Shown here: positions 6,671 through 14,046 of the stretch, in pieces | How the letters are laid out: each line of letters opens with the position of its first letter | Numbering within the stretch: the first letter of the stretch is position 1 | Source of the DNA: Nitrospira bacterium HGW-Nitrospira-1 | GTDB taxonomy: Bacteria; Nitrospirota; Thermodesulfovibrionia; Thermodesulfovibrionales; UBA6898 | Direction of reading: 5' to 3' | Length of the DNA stretch: 14,069 nt | Assembly: GCA_002839535.1 (NCBI GenBank) | Contig: PGYF01000020.1 | Location: 846 to 14,914, forward strand | Notes under the pieces: model-generated | Database searches by the model: none | Seen by the model: the letters and a program-made list of their open reading frames with translations, nothing else | Told to the model about the DNA's origin: nothing | Program-made: the position numbers and the translations under genes

Positions 6671-7508
6671 TATGTTCCCTCAGACGCCGGGCCTTCCGGA
6701 ATGCGTTTTTCAGAGAATCCGAATCACCGGCCTTGAGATATTGGTTCAGCATGTCCATGTTTTTTTGAAAGACGGCAATCACCTCTGCAAGGTTGTCCCT
6801 GTTGAGCAGACAGATATCATTCCACAACTCTTCTGAACTGGATGCTATCCTTGTTGCGTCCATGAAACCCTTGCCGCTGAAATCAAGATATGAGCTGTCC
6901 ATGTCGGCTACGGTATTGACCATCGCATAGGCGATCAGATGCGGCAGGTGGCTGACTGCCGCATAAATCCTGTCATGCTCTTCAGGATTCATGGCAATGA
7001 CGCCGGAGCCGAGGGCCTTCCAGAGACCCTGTATTTTTTCGAGGGCCTCAGGGTCTGAATTTTCCGTAGGGGTAATTATGCATTTGGCATTTCGGAAGAG
7101 TTCGGCGTTTGCTGAGGCAATGCCCGAACGGTCGCTGCCTGCTATCGGGTGCCCGCCGATATAATGGACGTCTTTTGGTATTGTTTTTTCTATCTCCCTC
7201 ACCAACTTGCCCTTTACGCTGCCGACGTCGGTAAGTATTGCGCCCTTTTTCAGGGCAGGAGAGATTGCCTTTATCAGATCGAGGAATGAACCTGCCGGCG
7301 TTGAAAGCATTATCAGGTCAGCGTCTTTGCAGGCTTCTGCAGGGTCTGTTTCAAAAGAGTCTATGAAATTTCTCTCTTTTGCCTTCAGAAGGTTTTCCCT
7401 GTTTCTCCCATAGCCGGTAACAGAATTGCACAGGCCGCTTTTTTTCACCGCCATTGCAAAGGATGCGCCGAGCAGTCCAACTCCGAGTATGGTTATCCTG
7501 TTAAACAT
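6663..7508 (-). CDS. tyrA: Prephenate (or arogenate) dehydrogenase
   Basis: NAD(P)-dependent oxidative decarboxylation of prephenate to 4-hydroxyphenylpyruvate, or of arogenate to tyrosine. The 281 residues have an N-terminal Rossmann fold, ILGVGLLGASFA (7-18), then DVGSVKG (94-100) and the catalytic GGHPIAGSDRSG (118-129, His120). SHLPHLIAYA (186-195) and MDATRIASSS (217-226, Arg221 as prephenate-binding Arg) complete the active site. There is no chorismate mutase or ACT domain, so it depends on prephenate made by the PheA encoded three genes upstream. The motifs do not tell prephenate from arogenate specificity with confidence. It starts 24 bp after aroF, with an AAGGA site rather far away (about 14 nt), so translation may partly depend on upstream ribosomes. 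Confidence 0.95.
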   Translation of the reverse strand: MFNRITILGVGLLGASFAMAVKKSGLCNSVTGYGRNRENLLKAKERNFIDSFETDPAEACKDADLIMLSTPAGSFLDLIKAISPALKKGAILTDVGSVKGKLVREIEKTIPKDVHYIGGHPIAGSDRSGIASANAELFRNAKCIITPTENSDPEALEKIQGLWKALGSGVIAMNPEEHDRIYAAVSHLPHLIAYAMVNTVADMDSSYLDFSGKGFMDATRIASSSEELWNDICLLNRDNLAEVIAVFQKNMDMLNQYLKAGDSDSLKNAFRKARRLREHIG

Positions 7509-7532
7509 GTTTCTGTCTATTGTCCTTTATCC

Positions 7533-8558
7533 TTATATCTCCCTGCCTACAGCCAGCGCTATCGGTCTTAATTCCTGCATCAGTTTTGCAAATTGGTCCG
7601 GCTTCAGCGACTGATCTCCGTCTGACATGGCTTCTTCCGGATTTGTATGCACCTCGATTATCAGTGCGTCAGCTCCGGCTGCAACAGCAGCCTTCGCCAT
7701 GGTTGCGACCAGGTCCCTTTTGCCGGTGCCATGACTTGGATCAACGACAACCGGAAGATGTGTCAGCTGCTTCAGCACCGGCACAGCGCTGAGATCAAGG
7801 GTATTTCTTGTCGCGGTCTCAAATGTCCTGATCCCCCTCTCACAGAGCATTACCTGATGATTTCCCCGCGACATGATATATTCTGCCGACATAAGCCATT
7901 CCTTAATTGTAGAAGACAGACCACGCTTGAGCATTACAGGCTTCTGCGTTGAACCAACCTCAAGCAGCAGTCTGAAGTTCTGCATATTCCTTGCTCCGAT
8001 CTGAATAATATCTGCATATTTAACGATCACATCCAGGTCCCGTGGGTCCATACATTCCGTGATAATCGGAAGACCTGTCTTTTCCCTTGCCTCGGCGAGA
8101 TATTTCAGTCCCTCTTCCCCGAGCCCCTGAAATGAGTATGGCGAGGTCCTCGGCTTAAAAGCGCCGCCCCGCAGAAATGACGCGCCGCCGGCCTTTACCT
8201 TTTCAGCGATGCTTGTCAGCACGGTCCTGTTCTCTACAGCACAGGGGCCTGCCATGACCGGTATCTTCCTGCCCCCTATCACCACGCCGCGTACTGATAT
8301 TTCCGTATTCTCCTTCTTGAATTCACGGCTTGCGAGTTTGTAGGGTTTTAATATCCTGACGACATTTTCAACGCCGGACGCCGCACGGATTGAATCTTCC
8401 TCTTCCTCAGTGACCTTCGAGGTGTCACCGATAACACCAATGATGGTCCTCTCCGTCCCCTGGGAGACATTCGCCTTCAGGCCGCGGCTCTCCAGCTTCT
8501 TTACAACATGTTTTATCTCATCCTCTGTTGCGTCGGTCTTTAAAACAATAATATCCAT
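7533..8558 (-). CDS. aroF: 3-deoxy-7-phosphoheptulonate synthase (DAHP synthase), type I-beta with N-terminal regulatory domain
   Basis: First committed step of aromatic biosynthesis: PEP plus erythrose-4-phosphate gives DAHP. Residues 1-70 form a ferredoxin-like (ACT-like) domain, MDIIVLKTDATEDEI through VVRILKPYKL, which in the Thermotoga maritima enzyme mediates feedback inhibition by Phe/Tyr. The barrel follows, with metal ligands Cys106 (AGPCAVEN), His276 (DPSHGTGKR), Glu302 (IIEVH) and Asp313. All are offset by exactly four from T. maritima Cys102/His272/Glu298/Asp309. GGAFKPRTSPYSFQGLG (131-147) and IQIGARNMQNF (185-195) bind substrates. It has 341 residues, normal for the class. ATG 8558 is preceded by GAGGGGG eight bases away. 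Feedback inhibition here is inferred from the domain, not shown. Confidence 0.96.
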   Translation of the reverse strand: MDIIVLKTDATEDEIKHVVKKLESRGLKANVSQGTERTIIGVIGDTSKVTEEEEDSIRAASGVENVVRILKPYKLASREFKKENTEISVRGVVIGGRKIPVMAGPCAVENRTVLTSIAEKVKAGGASFLRGGAFKPRTSPYSFQGLGEEGLKYLAEAREKTGLPIITECMDPRDLDVIVKYADIIQIGARNMQNFRLLLEVGSTQKPVMLKRGLSSTIKEWLMSAEYIMSRGNHQVMLCERGIRTFETATRNTLDLSAVPVLKQLTHLPVVVDPSHGTGKRDLVATMAKAAVAAGADALIIEVHTNPEEAMSDGDQSLKPDQFAKLMQELRPIALAVGREI

Positions 8559-8647
8559 TTCTCAATCCCCCTCTTTCGCTCATCGCTTATGGTATATAGC
8601 TCACAGACAACAGACAATGGAGAGATCAGGCAACTCCGTATAAGTTG
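8559..8647 (-). other. 89-bp gap between hisC and aroF
   Basis: This is the only gap inside the pheA-ihfB operon longer than about 25 bp. It holds the aroF ribosome site (GAGGGGG) and, further from aroF, a short quasi-tandem tract with two acagacaa-like units (about 8602-8617). I see no hairpin with a U-tail and no convincing promoter. It could be a decayed repeat insertion. Confidence 0.3.
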
Positions 8648-9733
8648 TTATGAACCGACAACTGCTTTGAATGCTTCTATAAATCTTTTGTTTTCTTCAG
8701 GCAGTCCGATGGTTACCCGTATGGCATGCGGCCCCATCGGCCTTATAATAACACCCATCTTCATGAGGCTTTCGTAAAGAGCCATTGCTTTTTCAACGGG
8801 CATATAAAGGAAATTCGCCTCGGTTGGCACATACTTTACGCCAAGCGAGGCAAGCTCGCCGTACAAATATGTTTTGCCTGCTTCGTTGATATTTCTCGAA
8901 TGTGATACGTGTTCTGAGTCCTTCAGCGCTGCGATCGCAGCCCTCTGCGCTATTGAATTCGTATTAAAAGGCTCTCTCAGCCTGTTCATGTCATTCAGTA
9001 TTTCCTTTTTTGCGACGCCATAGCCGATTCTCAGGCCGGCAAGGCCATATATCTTTGAGAAAGTTCTGAGAATGAGGACGTTTCCTTCAGCGTGAAGATG
9101 CTTCATGCTGTCTGCATAGTCAGGGTCAGACACATACTCGTAATAGGCTTCGTCGAGGACAACGAGTATATTATTCGGGATCTCTTCCATCATCCTCGCA
9201 AACTCATATTTTCTGTTGATCGTGCCGGTAGGGTTGTTCGGGTTTGCGATAAAGATCATCTTTGTCCGTGGCGTGACCGCATCCGCCATTGCCTTGAGGT
9301 CGTGGGTGTAATCCTTCAGCGGGATCTGGATGGATTTTCCGCCGACACCCTGTACAGCCATTGAATATACCACAAAAGAAGGGACTGCCATGACCGCCTC
9401 GTCGCCGGCCTGCATACAGGTCCTTACTGCGATATCAAGAAGTTCGTTAGAGCCGTTGCCAAGGATTATCTCGTCTTCACAAATTGATTCACTGGCCGAC
9501 AGTTTTTCAGCCAGGGCTTTTTTCAGATAATACCCTGCTCCGTCAGGATACCGGTTGATATCGCTGAGGGAATTTTTGATCGCCTCAAGGGCTTTCGGAG
9601 ACGGGCCGACCGGGTTTTCGTTCGAGGCGAGCTTTATCGAATTCGCTATGCCGAGTTCCCTTTCGAGTTCCTCAATGGGCTTTCCGGGCACATACGGCTG
9701 TATACCGAGCACATAATCAGGCGGTTTTATCAC
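8648..9733 (-). CDS. hisC: Histidinol-phosphate aminotransferase family, probable aromatic aminotransferase in this operon
   Basis: PLP-dependent fold-type I aminotransferase of the HisC family, 361 residues. Motifs are KLASNENPVGPSPKA (34-48), GNGSNELLD (92-100, phosphate cup) and ANPNNPTGT (163-171). VLDEAYYEY (192-200, Asp194 to the PLP nitrogen) is followed by LRTFSKIYGLAGLRIGYG (222-239), with Schiff-base Lys227 and Arg235. HisC proteins act on histidinol phosphate, and many also transaminate phenylpyruvate, 4-hydroxyphenylpyruvate or prephenate. Lying between pheA and aroF, with no other his gene nearby, it most likely serves Phe/Tyr synthesis, perhaps in addition to histidine. Motifs alone cannot settle specificity. 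The GTG start overlaps the pheA TGA (GTGA), with AGGGGA seven bases upstream. Confidence 0.92.
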   Translation of the reverse strand: MIKPPDYVLGIQPYVPGKPIEELERELGIANSIKLASNENPVGPSPKALEAIKNSLSDINRYPDGAGYYLKKALAEKLSASESICEDEIILGNGSNELLDIAVRTCMQAGDEAVMAVPSFVVYSMAVQGVGGKSIQIPLKDYTHDLKAMADAVTPRTKMIFIANPNNPTGTINRKYEFARMMEEIPNNILVVLDEAYYEYVSDPDYADSMKHLHAEGNVLILRTFSKIYGLAGLRIGYGVAKKEILNDMNRLREPFNTNSIAQRAAIAALKDSEHVSHSRNINEAGKTYLYGELASLGVKYVPTEANFLYMPVEKAMALYESLMKMGVIIRPMGPHAIRVTIGLPEENKRFIEAFKAVVGS

Positions 9734-10803
9734 TGTATCTTCCCCTGGGGATATGATCCCAATATTTTAAGATAGAGGCAGTTGTCCTTTAATGAGTCAA
9801 TTGCTTTTTTAATTTTTTTGTCTTCAATATGGCCTTCCATGTCAACAAAAAATATATATTCCCAGGCCTTTCTTTTGGAGGGTCTGGATTCTATCTTGGT
9901 CAGGTTGATCTTCGCCCTTTTGAAAGGAAGGAGCACCTCGTAAAGCGAACCGGGTTTGTGCTTGATCGAAAACATTACCGAGGTCTTATCATTGCCGGTG
10001 CGGTGTGGAAATTCCTTTGAGATAACGAGAAATCTGGTTATATTCCTCCTGCTGTCCTGGATGTTCCTCTCGATTATGTTGAGATCGTATATGCGGGCAG
10101 CTATCTCACTGGCAATTGCAGCAGTATCCTTTTCCCTTGACGCCAGTTCCGCTGCCTTCGCAGTGCTCGTAGCTTCCTTTGCAGGCACGCCGGGCATATT
10201 TGATTCGAGCCATCCCCTGCACTGGGCGAATGCCTGGGGATGGGAGTATATCTTCTTTATCTTTGCGATATTTGTCTGCCTCGAAAGCAGATTATGAGAT
10301 ACTTCAAGGATTACCTCAGCTACAACCTGCAAGTCTGAGTCCATGAACATGTCAAGCGTGTAGCTGACAACTCCTTCATTGGAGTTTTCAATAGGGACGA
10401 CCCCGTATTCCGCCTTGCCTGTCTCAACGTTTTCAAAGACCTTCTTGATGCTGTCAACAGGCACGAAGGCCGAGGATGAACCAAAGTGGCGCAGGGCAGC
10501 GAGGTGTGTGAAGGTGGCAAGGGGGCCGAGGCAGGTGACCTTCAGAGGTTCTTCCAGGGAAACGGAAGCAGAGAGGATTTCCCTGTATATTACCTTCAGG
10601 GCGTCATTGGGAAAATGGCCTTTGTTTTGGCTGGTGAGCCTTTCGAGTATCTGTTGTTCGCGGTCAGGTTTATAGAACTTTGATTTCTGTGTGCGCTTGA
10701 TACTGCCGACTTCGATGACAAATTTAGAGCGCCTGTTGAGCAGCGCGATGATTTCGTCATCGATATTGTCGATACTTTTTCTGAGCCTGTCTAATTCTTT
10801 CAT
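9730..10803 (-). CDS. pheA: Bifunctional chorismate mutase / prephenate dehydratase (P-protein)
   Basis: Converts chorismate to prephenate and then phenylpyruvate. Of its 357 residues, about 1-85 are an AroQ chorismate mutase (RLRKSIDNIDDEIIALLNRR, then YKPDREQQILERL). About 88-265 are prephenate dehydratase, with GPLATFTH (93-100), VVPIENSNEGVV (135-146), YSHPQAFAQC (186-195) and the catalytic NITRFLVI (254-261, Thr256-Arg257-Phe258). About 275-350 are an ACT domain with GSLYEVL (285-291, the GALxxxL equivalent) and ESRPSK (305-310), the Phe-binding signature for feedback inhibition. The mutase part can also feed TyrA. ATG 10803 has AAAGG six bases ahead. It is the first gene of the aromatic block, following a 214-bp gap with a candidate promoter and two hairpins, so it is a likely control point. 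Confidence 0.97.
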   Translation of the reverse strand: MKELDRLRKSIDNIDDEIIALLNRRSKFVIEVGSIKRTQKSKFYKPDREQQILERLTSQNKGHFPNDALKVIYREILSASVSLEEPLKVTCLGPLATFTHLAALRHFGSSSAFVPVDSIKKVFENVETGKAEYGVVPIENSNEGVVSYTLDMFMDSDLQVVAEVILEVSHNLLSRQTNIAKIKKIYSHPQAFAQCRGWLESNMPGVPAKEATSTAKAAELASREKDTAAIASEIAARIYDLNIIERNIQDSRRNITRFLVISKEFPHRTGNDKTSVMFSIKHKPGSLYEVLLPFKRAKINLTKIESRPSKRKAWEYIFFVDMEGHIEDKKIKKAIDSLKDNCLYLKILGSYPQGKIQ

Positions 10804-10844
10804 GTTTGACCTTTTTTTGACCTTTTAATGAATAAGCAATTCAT

Positions 10845-10865
10845 CCCTGTGCTCTTGGCACAGGG
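10845..10865 (-). promoter_or_regulatory. Leader hairpin 2 upstream of pheA
   Basis: Perfect 8-bp stem ccctgtgc (10845-10852) / gcacaggg (10858-10865) with a 5-base loop, about 40 nt before the pheA start on the - strand. The sequence after it on the transcript (ATGAATTGCTTATTC) lacks a U-run, so it is not an ordinary terminator. With hairpin 1 it may form a structured leader. No class of riboswitch is recognised. Confidence 0.45.
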
Positions 10866-10884
10866 TTCTTCACTTATAGTTAAA

Positions 10885-10916
10885 GAAACCCCGTCTGCTT
10901 ACATGAGACCGGTTTC
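10885..10916 (-). terminator. Leader hairpin 1: candidate attenuator or gatB terminator
   Basis: On the - strand: GAAACC-G-GTCT, nine-base loop, AGAC-GG-GGTTTC, that is 6 + 4 base pairs with a small internal loop. It is followed by TTTAACT. The short U-run makes it a weak intrinsic terminator. It lies about 100 nt after the gatB stop and about 80 nt before pheA, so it could end the gatAB transcript or act as an attenuator in the pheA leader. Confidence 0.4.
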
Positions 10917-10937
10917 CGATTGAATGTTAATGTTACT

Positions 10938-10965
10938 GAATTATCCTCTTTTTTTTCAAGGGCAA
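10938..10965 (-). promoter_or_regulatory. Candidate sigma70-type promoter for the pheA operon
   Basis: On the - strand TTGCCC (10965-10960) and TAATTC (10943-10938) are spaced by 16 bp, with an A-run inside the spacer. Transcription would start near 10931 and give a leader of about 128 nt containing both hairpins. Each box matches consensus at only about four positions, so this is a plausible candidate only. Confidence 0.3.
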
Positions 10966-11017
10966 GGCCGCTCAATTCAGCCCTGCCAACTGCTGTTTTT
11001 AGGATGAATAATACAGA

Positions 11018-12445
11018 TTAAGACAGCTTTTTCTTCAAAAGGTCGTTCAGTATCTGTGGGTTTGCCTTCCCCTTTGTCGCCTTCATCGCCTGGCCAACGA
11101 AAAAGCCCAGGAGCTTTTCCTCGCCGGCCTTGAACCTGGCGGCCTCATCCGGGTGTTTTGCAATGATCTCATCTACGACTTTTTCAATTGCAGAGATGTC
11201 GCTTACCTGAACAAGCCCTTTTTCTTTGACAATGACTTGCGCGTCTTTTCCGGTCTTGCACATCCCGGTAAAAACAGTCTTTGCTATCTTGGTGCTGATG
11301 GTTCCCCTGTCAATAAGCAGTAACATTTCAGCAAGCTGCCCTGGTTTCAGCAGACATTTTTCTATGGATATATTCTCTTCATTGAGCAGTCGCATGAGTT
11401 CGCCCATGATCCAGTTAGATACTGCTTTTGGCTGTCCGCCGGCATGAACCGCTTCTTCGAACCATTCCGAAACAGCTTTTTCCGAGGTAAGAAGTTCCGC
11501 ATCATATTCAGGCAAACCAAAGTCAGCCGCAAAACGCTTTCTCTTTGCATCAGGCAATTCAGGCAGTCCAGACCGTATTTCATTGATTACAGACTCTTCA
11601 ACGGTAAGAGGGACAAGGTCAGGATCAGGGAAATAACGGTAGTCGTGGGCCTCTTCCTTGGAACGCATTGCCTCTGTTATTCCCTTGTTGGGGTCCCAGA
11701 GCCTTGTCTCCTGAATGACCTGCCCGCCGTCTTCTATTACCTTTATCTGCCGCTTTATTTCATATTCGATCGCCTTTTCGACGAACTTGAAGGAGTTGAT
11801 GTTCTTGATCTCGGCCCTTGTCCCGTACTCTTTCTGCCCCCCGGGTCGTACAGAGACGTTCGCATCGCATCGCAAAGAACCCTGCTCCATGTTGCCGTCG
11901 CAGACGCCGAGATATCTGAGGATTGCCCTGAGCTTCTTCATGTACTCAACTGCTTCACCGGGAGTCCGTATGTCCGGCTCAGAGACGATCTCCATCAGGG
12001 GAACGCCTGTCCTGTTGAGGTCTACAAAGCTGTAGTTGCCTCCGCCTTCATGGATATTCTTTCCTGCATCCTCCTCCATGTGTATCCTCGTGATGCCTAT
12101 CTTTTTTACATTCCCATCTGCCACAACCTCGATATATCCGTGTTCGCATATTGGATGTTCATACTGGCTTATCTGATAGCCCTTCGGAAGGTCAGGATAG
12201 AAATAATTTTTCCTGGCGAAGCGGCTGTATGATGCTATCGAGCAGTTTGTCGCAAGACCGGTCCTGATCGAAAATTCAAGCGCCTTCTTATTCAGTACGG
12301 GAAGCACACCTGGCATGCCTATGCATACCGGACAGGTCTGGGTGTTTGGCTCAGAGCCGAACCTGGTCGAACAGCCGCAGAATATCTTCGTATCGGTGAG
12401 CATCTGGGCGTGGACTTCAAGTCCTATGACTGCTTCGTATTTCAC
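11018..12445 (-). CDS. gatB: Aspartyl/glutamyl-tRNA(Asn/Gln) amidotransferase subunit B
   Basis: GatB, the tRNA-binding kinase subunit of the GatCAB amidotransferase. It activates mischarged Glu-tRNA(Gln) and/or Asp-tRNA(Asn) and receives ammonia from GatA. The protein opens MKYEAVIGLEVHAQ and has the zinc site Cys23-G-Cys25 ... Cys38-P-V-Cys41 (CPVCIGMPG). The cradle domain shows DLPKGYQISQYE, RIHMEEDAGK and DLNRTGVPLMEIVSEPD. The C-terminal helical/YqeY tail runs from about 325 to AMKATKGKANPQILNDLLKKKL. At 475 residues it equals the usual length. I chose GTG 12445: it overlaps the gatA TGA as GTGA, has AAGGA about 10 nt ahead and gives the family-typical N-terminus. ATG 12469 adds eight residues and has no ribosome site. 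The stop is followed by a 214-bp gap before pheA. Confidence 0.96.
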   Translation of the reverse strand: MKYEAVIGLEVHAQMLTDTKIFCGCSTRFGSEPNTQTCPVCIGMPGVLPVLNKKALEFSIRTGLATNCSIASYSRFARKNYFYPDLPKGYQISQYEHPICEHGYIEVVADGNVKKIGITRIHMEEDAGKNIHEGGGNYSFVDLNRTGVPLMEIVSEPDIRTPGEAVEYMKKLRAILRYLGVCDGNMEQGSLRCDANVSVRPGGQKEYGTRAEIKNINSFKFVEKAIEYEIKRQIKVIEDGGQVIQETRLWDPNKGITEAMRSKEEAHDYRYFPDPDLVPLTVEESVINEIRSGLPELPDAKRKRFAADFGLPEYDAELLTSEKAVSEWFEEAVHAGGQPKAVSNWIMGELMRLLNEENISIEKCLLKPGQLAEMLLLIDRGTISTKIAKTVFTGMCKTGKDAQVIVKEKGLVQVSDISAIEKVVDEIIAKHPDEAARFKAGEEKLLGFFVGQAMKATKGKANPQILNDLLKKKLS

Positions 12446-13896
12446 AGATTCGGTTTCCTTTTGTGCCATTCGGTTGACTGCTCGTAGGCATAGGAGGCCC
12501 GCAGCAGCGCAGCCTCGTCGAAATGTCCGGCGATCAGCTGCAGCCCTATCGGCAGGCTGCCTGAGGTGAACCCGCAGGGAATAGATATTGCCGGCACACC
12601 AGCGAGATTTACCGAGATCGTGAATATATCGGCAAGGTACATCTGGAGAGGATCGTCAGTTTTCTCCCCGGCCTTGAACGCAGGGGTTGGCGAGGTCGGC
12701 GTTACAATGAGATCAACGGTCTTGAAGGCATTATCGAAATCGCCTTTAATAAGGGTTCTGACCTGCTGGGCCTTTCTGTAGTAGGCGTCGTAATAGCCGG
12801 ACGAAAGCGTATAGGTCCCGAGCATTATCCTCCTTTTTACCTCCGGGCCGAACCCCTGTGCCCTTGAGTTCATATACATATCCAAAAGATCTTTGCCTTC
12901 GGCCCTGAAACCGTATTTGACTCCGTCATAACGCGCCAGGTTTGAACTTGCCTCAGATGTGGCAAGGACATAGTATGCTGCAACAGCATAGCCGGTATGG
13001 GGCAAAGAGATTTCTACGGGGACCGCCCCAAGAGATTCAAAGTGTTTGATAGCGTTACGAACGGATTGCCCTACTTCCGGGTCTATGCCCTCGATGAAGT
13101 ATTCTTGGGGGACGCCGATCCTGAGCCCTTTTATGTCTTTGCCCAGGCCAGAGGTGAAGTCAGGCACTGAAACAGGCGCTGAGGTTGAATCCCTGGGGTC
13201 CCTGCCGGATATTATGTTCATAAGGATTGCAGCATCGGTTATATTTTTTGTTATCGGTCCTATCTGGTCCAGTGATGATGCAAAGGCGACAAGCCCGTAT
13301 CTGGAGACCCTTCCGTAGGTCGGCTTCAGCCCAACGACGCCGCAGAAGGATGCAGGCTGCCTGATCGAGCCTCCGGTATCCGAGCCGAACGCTGCTATGC
13401 ATTCGTCTGCTGCAACAGCCGCTGCAGAACCCCCGCTTGACCCTCCGGGAATTCTGTCGGTGTCCCACGGGTTTTTCGTGGCATGAAACCCTGAATTTTC
13501 GGTAGATGAACCCATCGCAAACTCGTCCATATTGGTTTTGCCTGAAAGGACATACCCGTTTTCCAGGAGTTTTGCAGTCACGGCGCTTTCATAGGGCGGG
13601 ATGAAATTGGACAATATCCTTGATGAACAGGTCGTGAGGATACCCTTTGTGCATATGTTGTCTTTTATAGCGATTGGAATGCCGGAAAGGGTTTTTTTAT
13701 TTCCAGCTGCCCTTTCTTTATCAGACTGTTCCGCCATTTCCAGGGCTTTTTCCTGTGTTATTGTTACATAGGCCCTGATCCTGCCTTCGACAGCGTCTAT
13801 TCTTTTATATACCGAGCCGTGTATATCTTTGGCAGAGACCTCACGATTCTCCAGCATTCTCTTTAATTCTGCAATCCCGAAACTGTATAGCTCCAA
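12442..13896 (-). CDS. gatA: Aspartyl/glutamyl-tRNA(Asn/Gln) amidotransferase subunit A
   Basis: GatA, the amidase subunit that hydrolyses glutamine and channels ammonia to GatB. The amidase-signature triad is present: Lys78 in SGIPIAIKDN, Ser153 in RIPGGSSGGSAAAV and nucleophile Ser177 in FGSDTGGSIRQPASFCG. Each is one residue off S. aureus Lys79/Ser154/Ser178. The C-terminal part has VTPTSPTPAF and NLAGVPAISIPCG, then LPIGLQLIAGHFDEAALLRASYAYEQ. The chosen TTG at 13896 gives 484 residues, the normal length, and MELYSFGIAELKRMLE, the usual opening, with GGAGG four bases ahead. A GTG at 13935 would add 13 unconserved residues. No gatC is seen upstream within the window. A possible promoter and insertion-sequence-like repeats lie immediately upstream. 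Confidence 0.96.
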   Translation of the reverse strand: MELYSFGIAELKRMLENREVSAKDIHGSVYKRIDAVEGRIRAYVTITQEKALEMAEQSDKERAAGNKKTLSGIPIAIKDNICTKGILTTCSSRILSNFIPPYESAVTAKLLENGYVLSGKTNMDEFAMGSSTENSGFHATKNPWDTDRIPGGSSGGSAAAVAADECIAAFGSDTGGSIRQPASFCGVVGLKPTYGRVSRYGLVAFASSLDQIGPITKNITDAAILMNIISGRDPRDSTSAPVSVPDFTSGLGKDIKGLRIGVPQEYFIEGIDPEVGQSVRNAIKHFESLGAVPVEISLPHTGYAVAAYYVLATSEASSNLARYDGVKYGFRAEGKDLLDMYMNSRAQGFGPEVKRRIMLGTYTLSSGYYDAYYRKAQQVRTLIKGDFDNAFKTVDLIVTPTSPTPAFKAGEKTDDPLQMYLADIFTISVNLAGVPAISIPCGFTSGSLPIGLQLIAGHFDEAALLRASYAYEQSTEWHKRKPNL

Positions 13897-13925
13897 AAAT
13901 CCTCCGGATAAAAATAATTTGAATA

Positions 13926-13955
13926 AGTTTAGCACTCGAAGTTTGAAGTTTACAA
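13926..13955 (-). promoter_or_regulatory. Candidate promoter for gatAB
   Basis: On the - strand TTGTAA (13955-13950) and TAAACT (13931-13926) have an 18-bp spacer, each matching the sigma70 consensus at four of six positions. The predicted leader is about 20 nt and contains the GGAGG site of gatA. Plausible but not strong. Confidence 0.35.
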
Positions 13956-13977
13956 GTCAGTATCGCCTTATGTTACG

Positions 13978-14020
13978 CCAATTTAGAAATGTCCGCTTTT
14001 TACCAATTTAGAAATGTCCG
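13978..14020. repeat. Two 18-bp direct repeats, insertion-sequence-end style
   Basis: ccaatttagaaatgtccg occurs exactly at 13978-13995 and 14003-14020, a 25-bp period, each followed by a T-rich stretch (cttttta / gttttca). Repeated copies ending in 'tgtccg' near a T-run resemble the multiple terminal repeats that IS21-like and related DDE elements use for transposase binding. No transposase is in the window, so this would be a remnant or the edge of an element lying beyond 14069. Confidence 0.5.
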
Positions 14021-14046
14021 GTTTTCATTTTACCTGATCAGCCCCT

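Noticed and set aside
5583..6836. Long open frame on the + strand (417 codons) opposite aroA and tyrA
   Set aside because: It is entirely antisense to two clearly conserved enzymes and its translation has no recognisable domain. It is a by-product of codon use on the other strand. The same applies to the + strand frames at 4318-4968 and 11444-12232.
10800..10844. Short upstream frame (MNCLFIKRSKKGQT) whose stop overlaps the pheA start, considered as an attenuator leader peptide
   Set aside because: It has only one Phe and no Tyr, its start follows GGG directly without spacing, and no terminator is placed to respond to it.
10824..10844. Third copy of the edge repeat upstream of pheA
   Set aside because: Only 11 bases (aagcaattcat, 10834-10844) match 1060-1070. 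This AT-rich stretch is itself a small palindrome, so the similarity may be chance.
10804..11017. T-box or known riboswitch before pheA
   Set aside because: No T-box sequence (AGGGTGGNACCGCG-like) is present, and I could not match the conserved bases of any riboswitch I know. A structured leader remains possible.
13978..14020. CRISPR array
   Set aside because: Only two 18-bp repeats with a 7-bp gap and no cas genes. The geometry is wrong for CRISPR.
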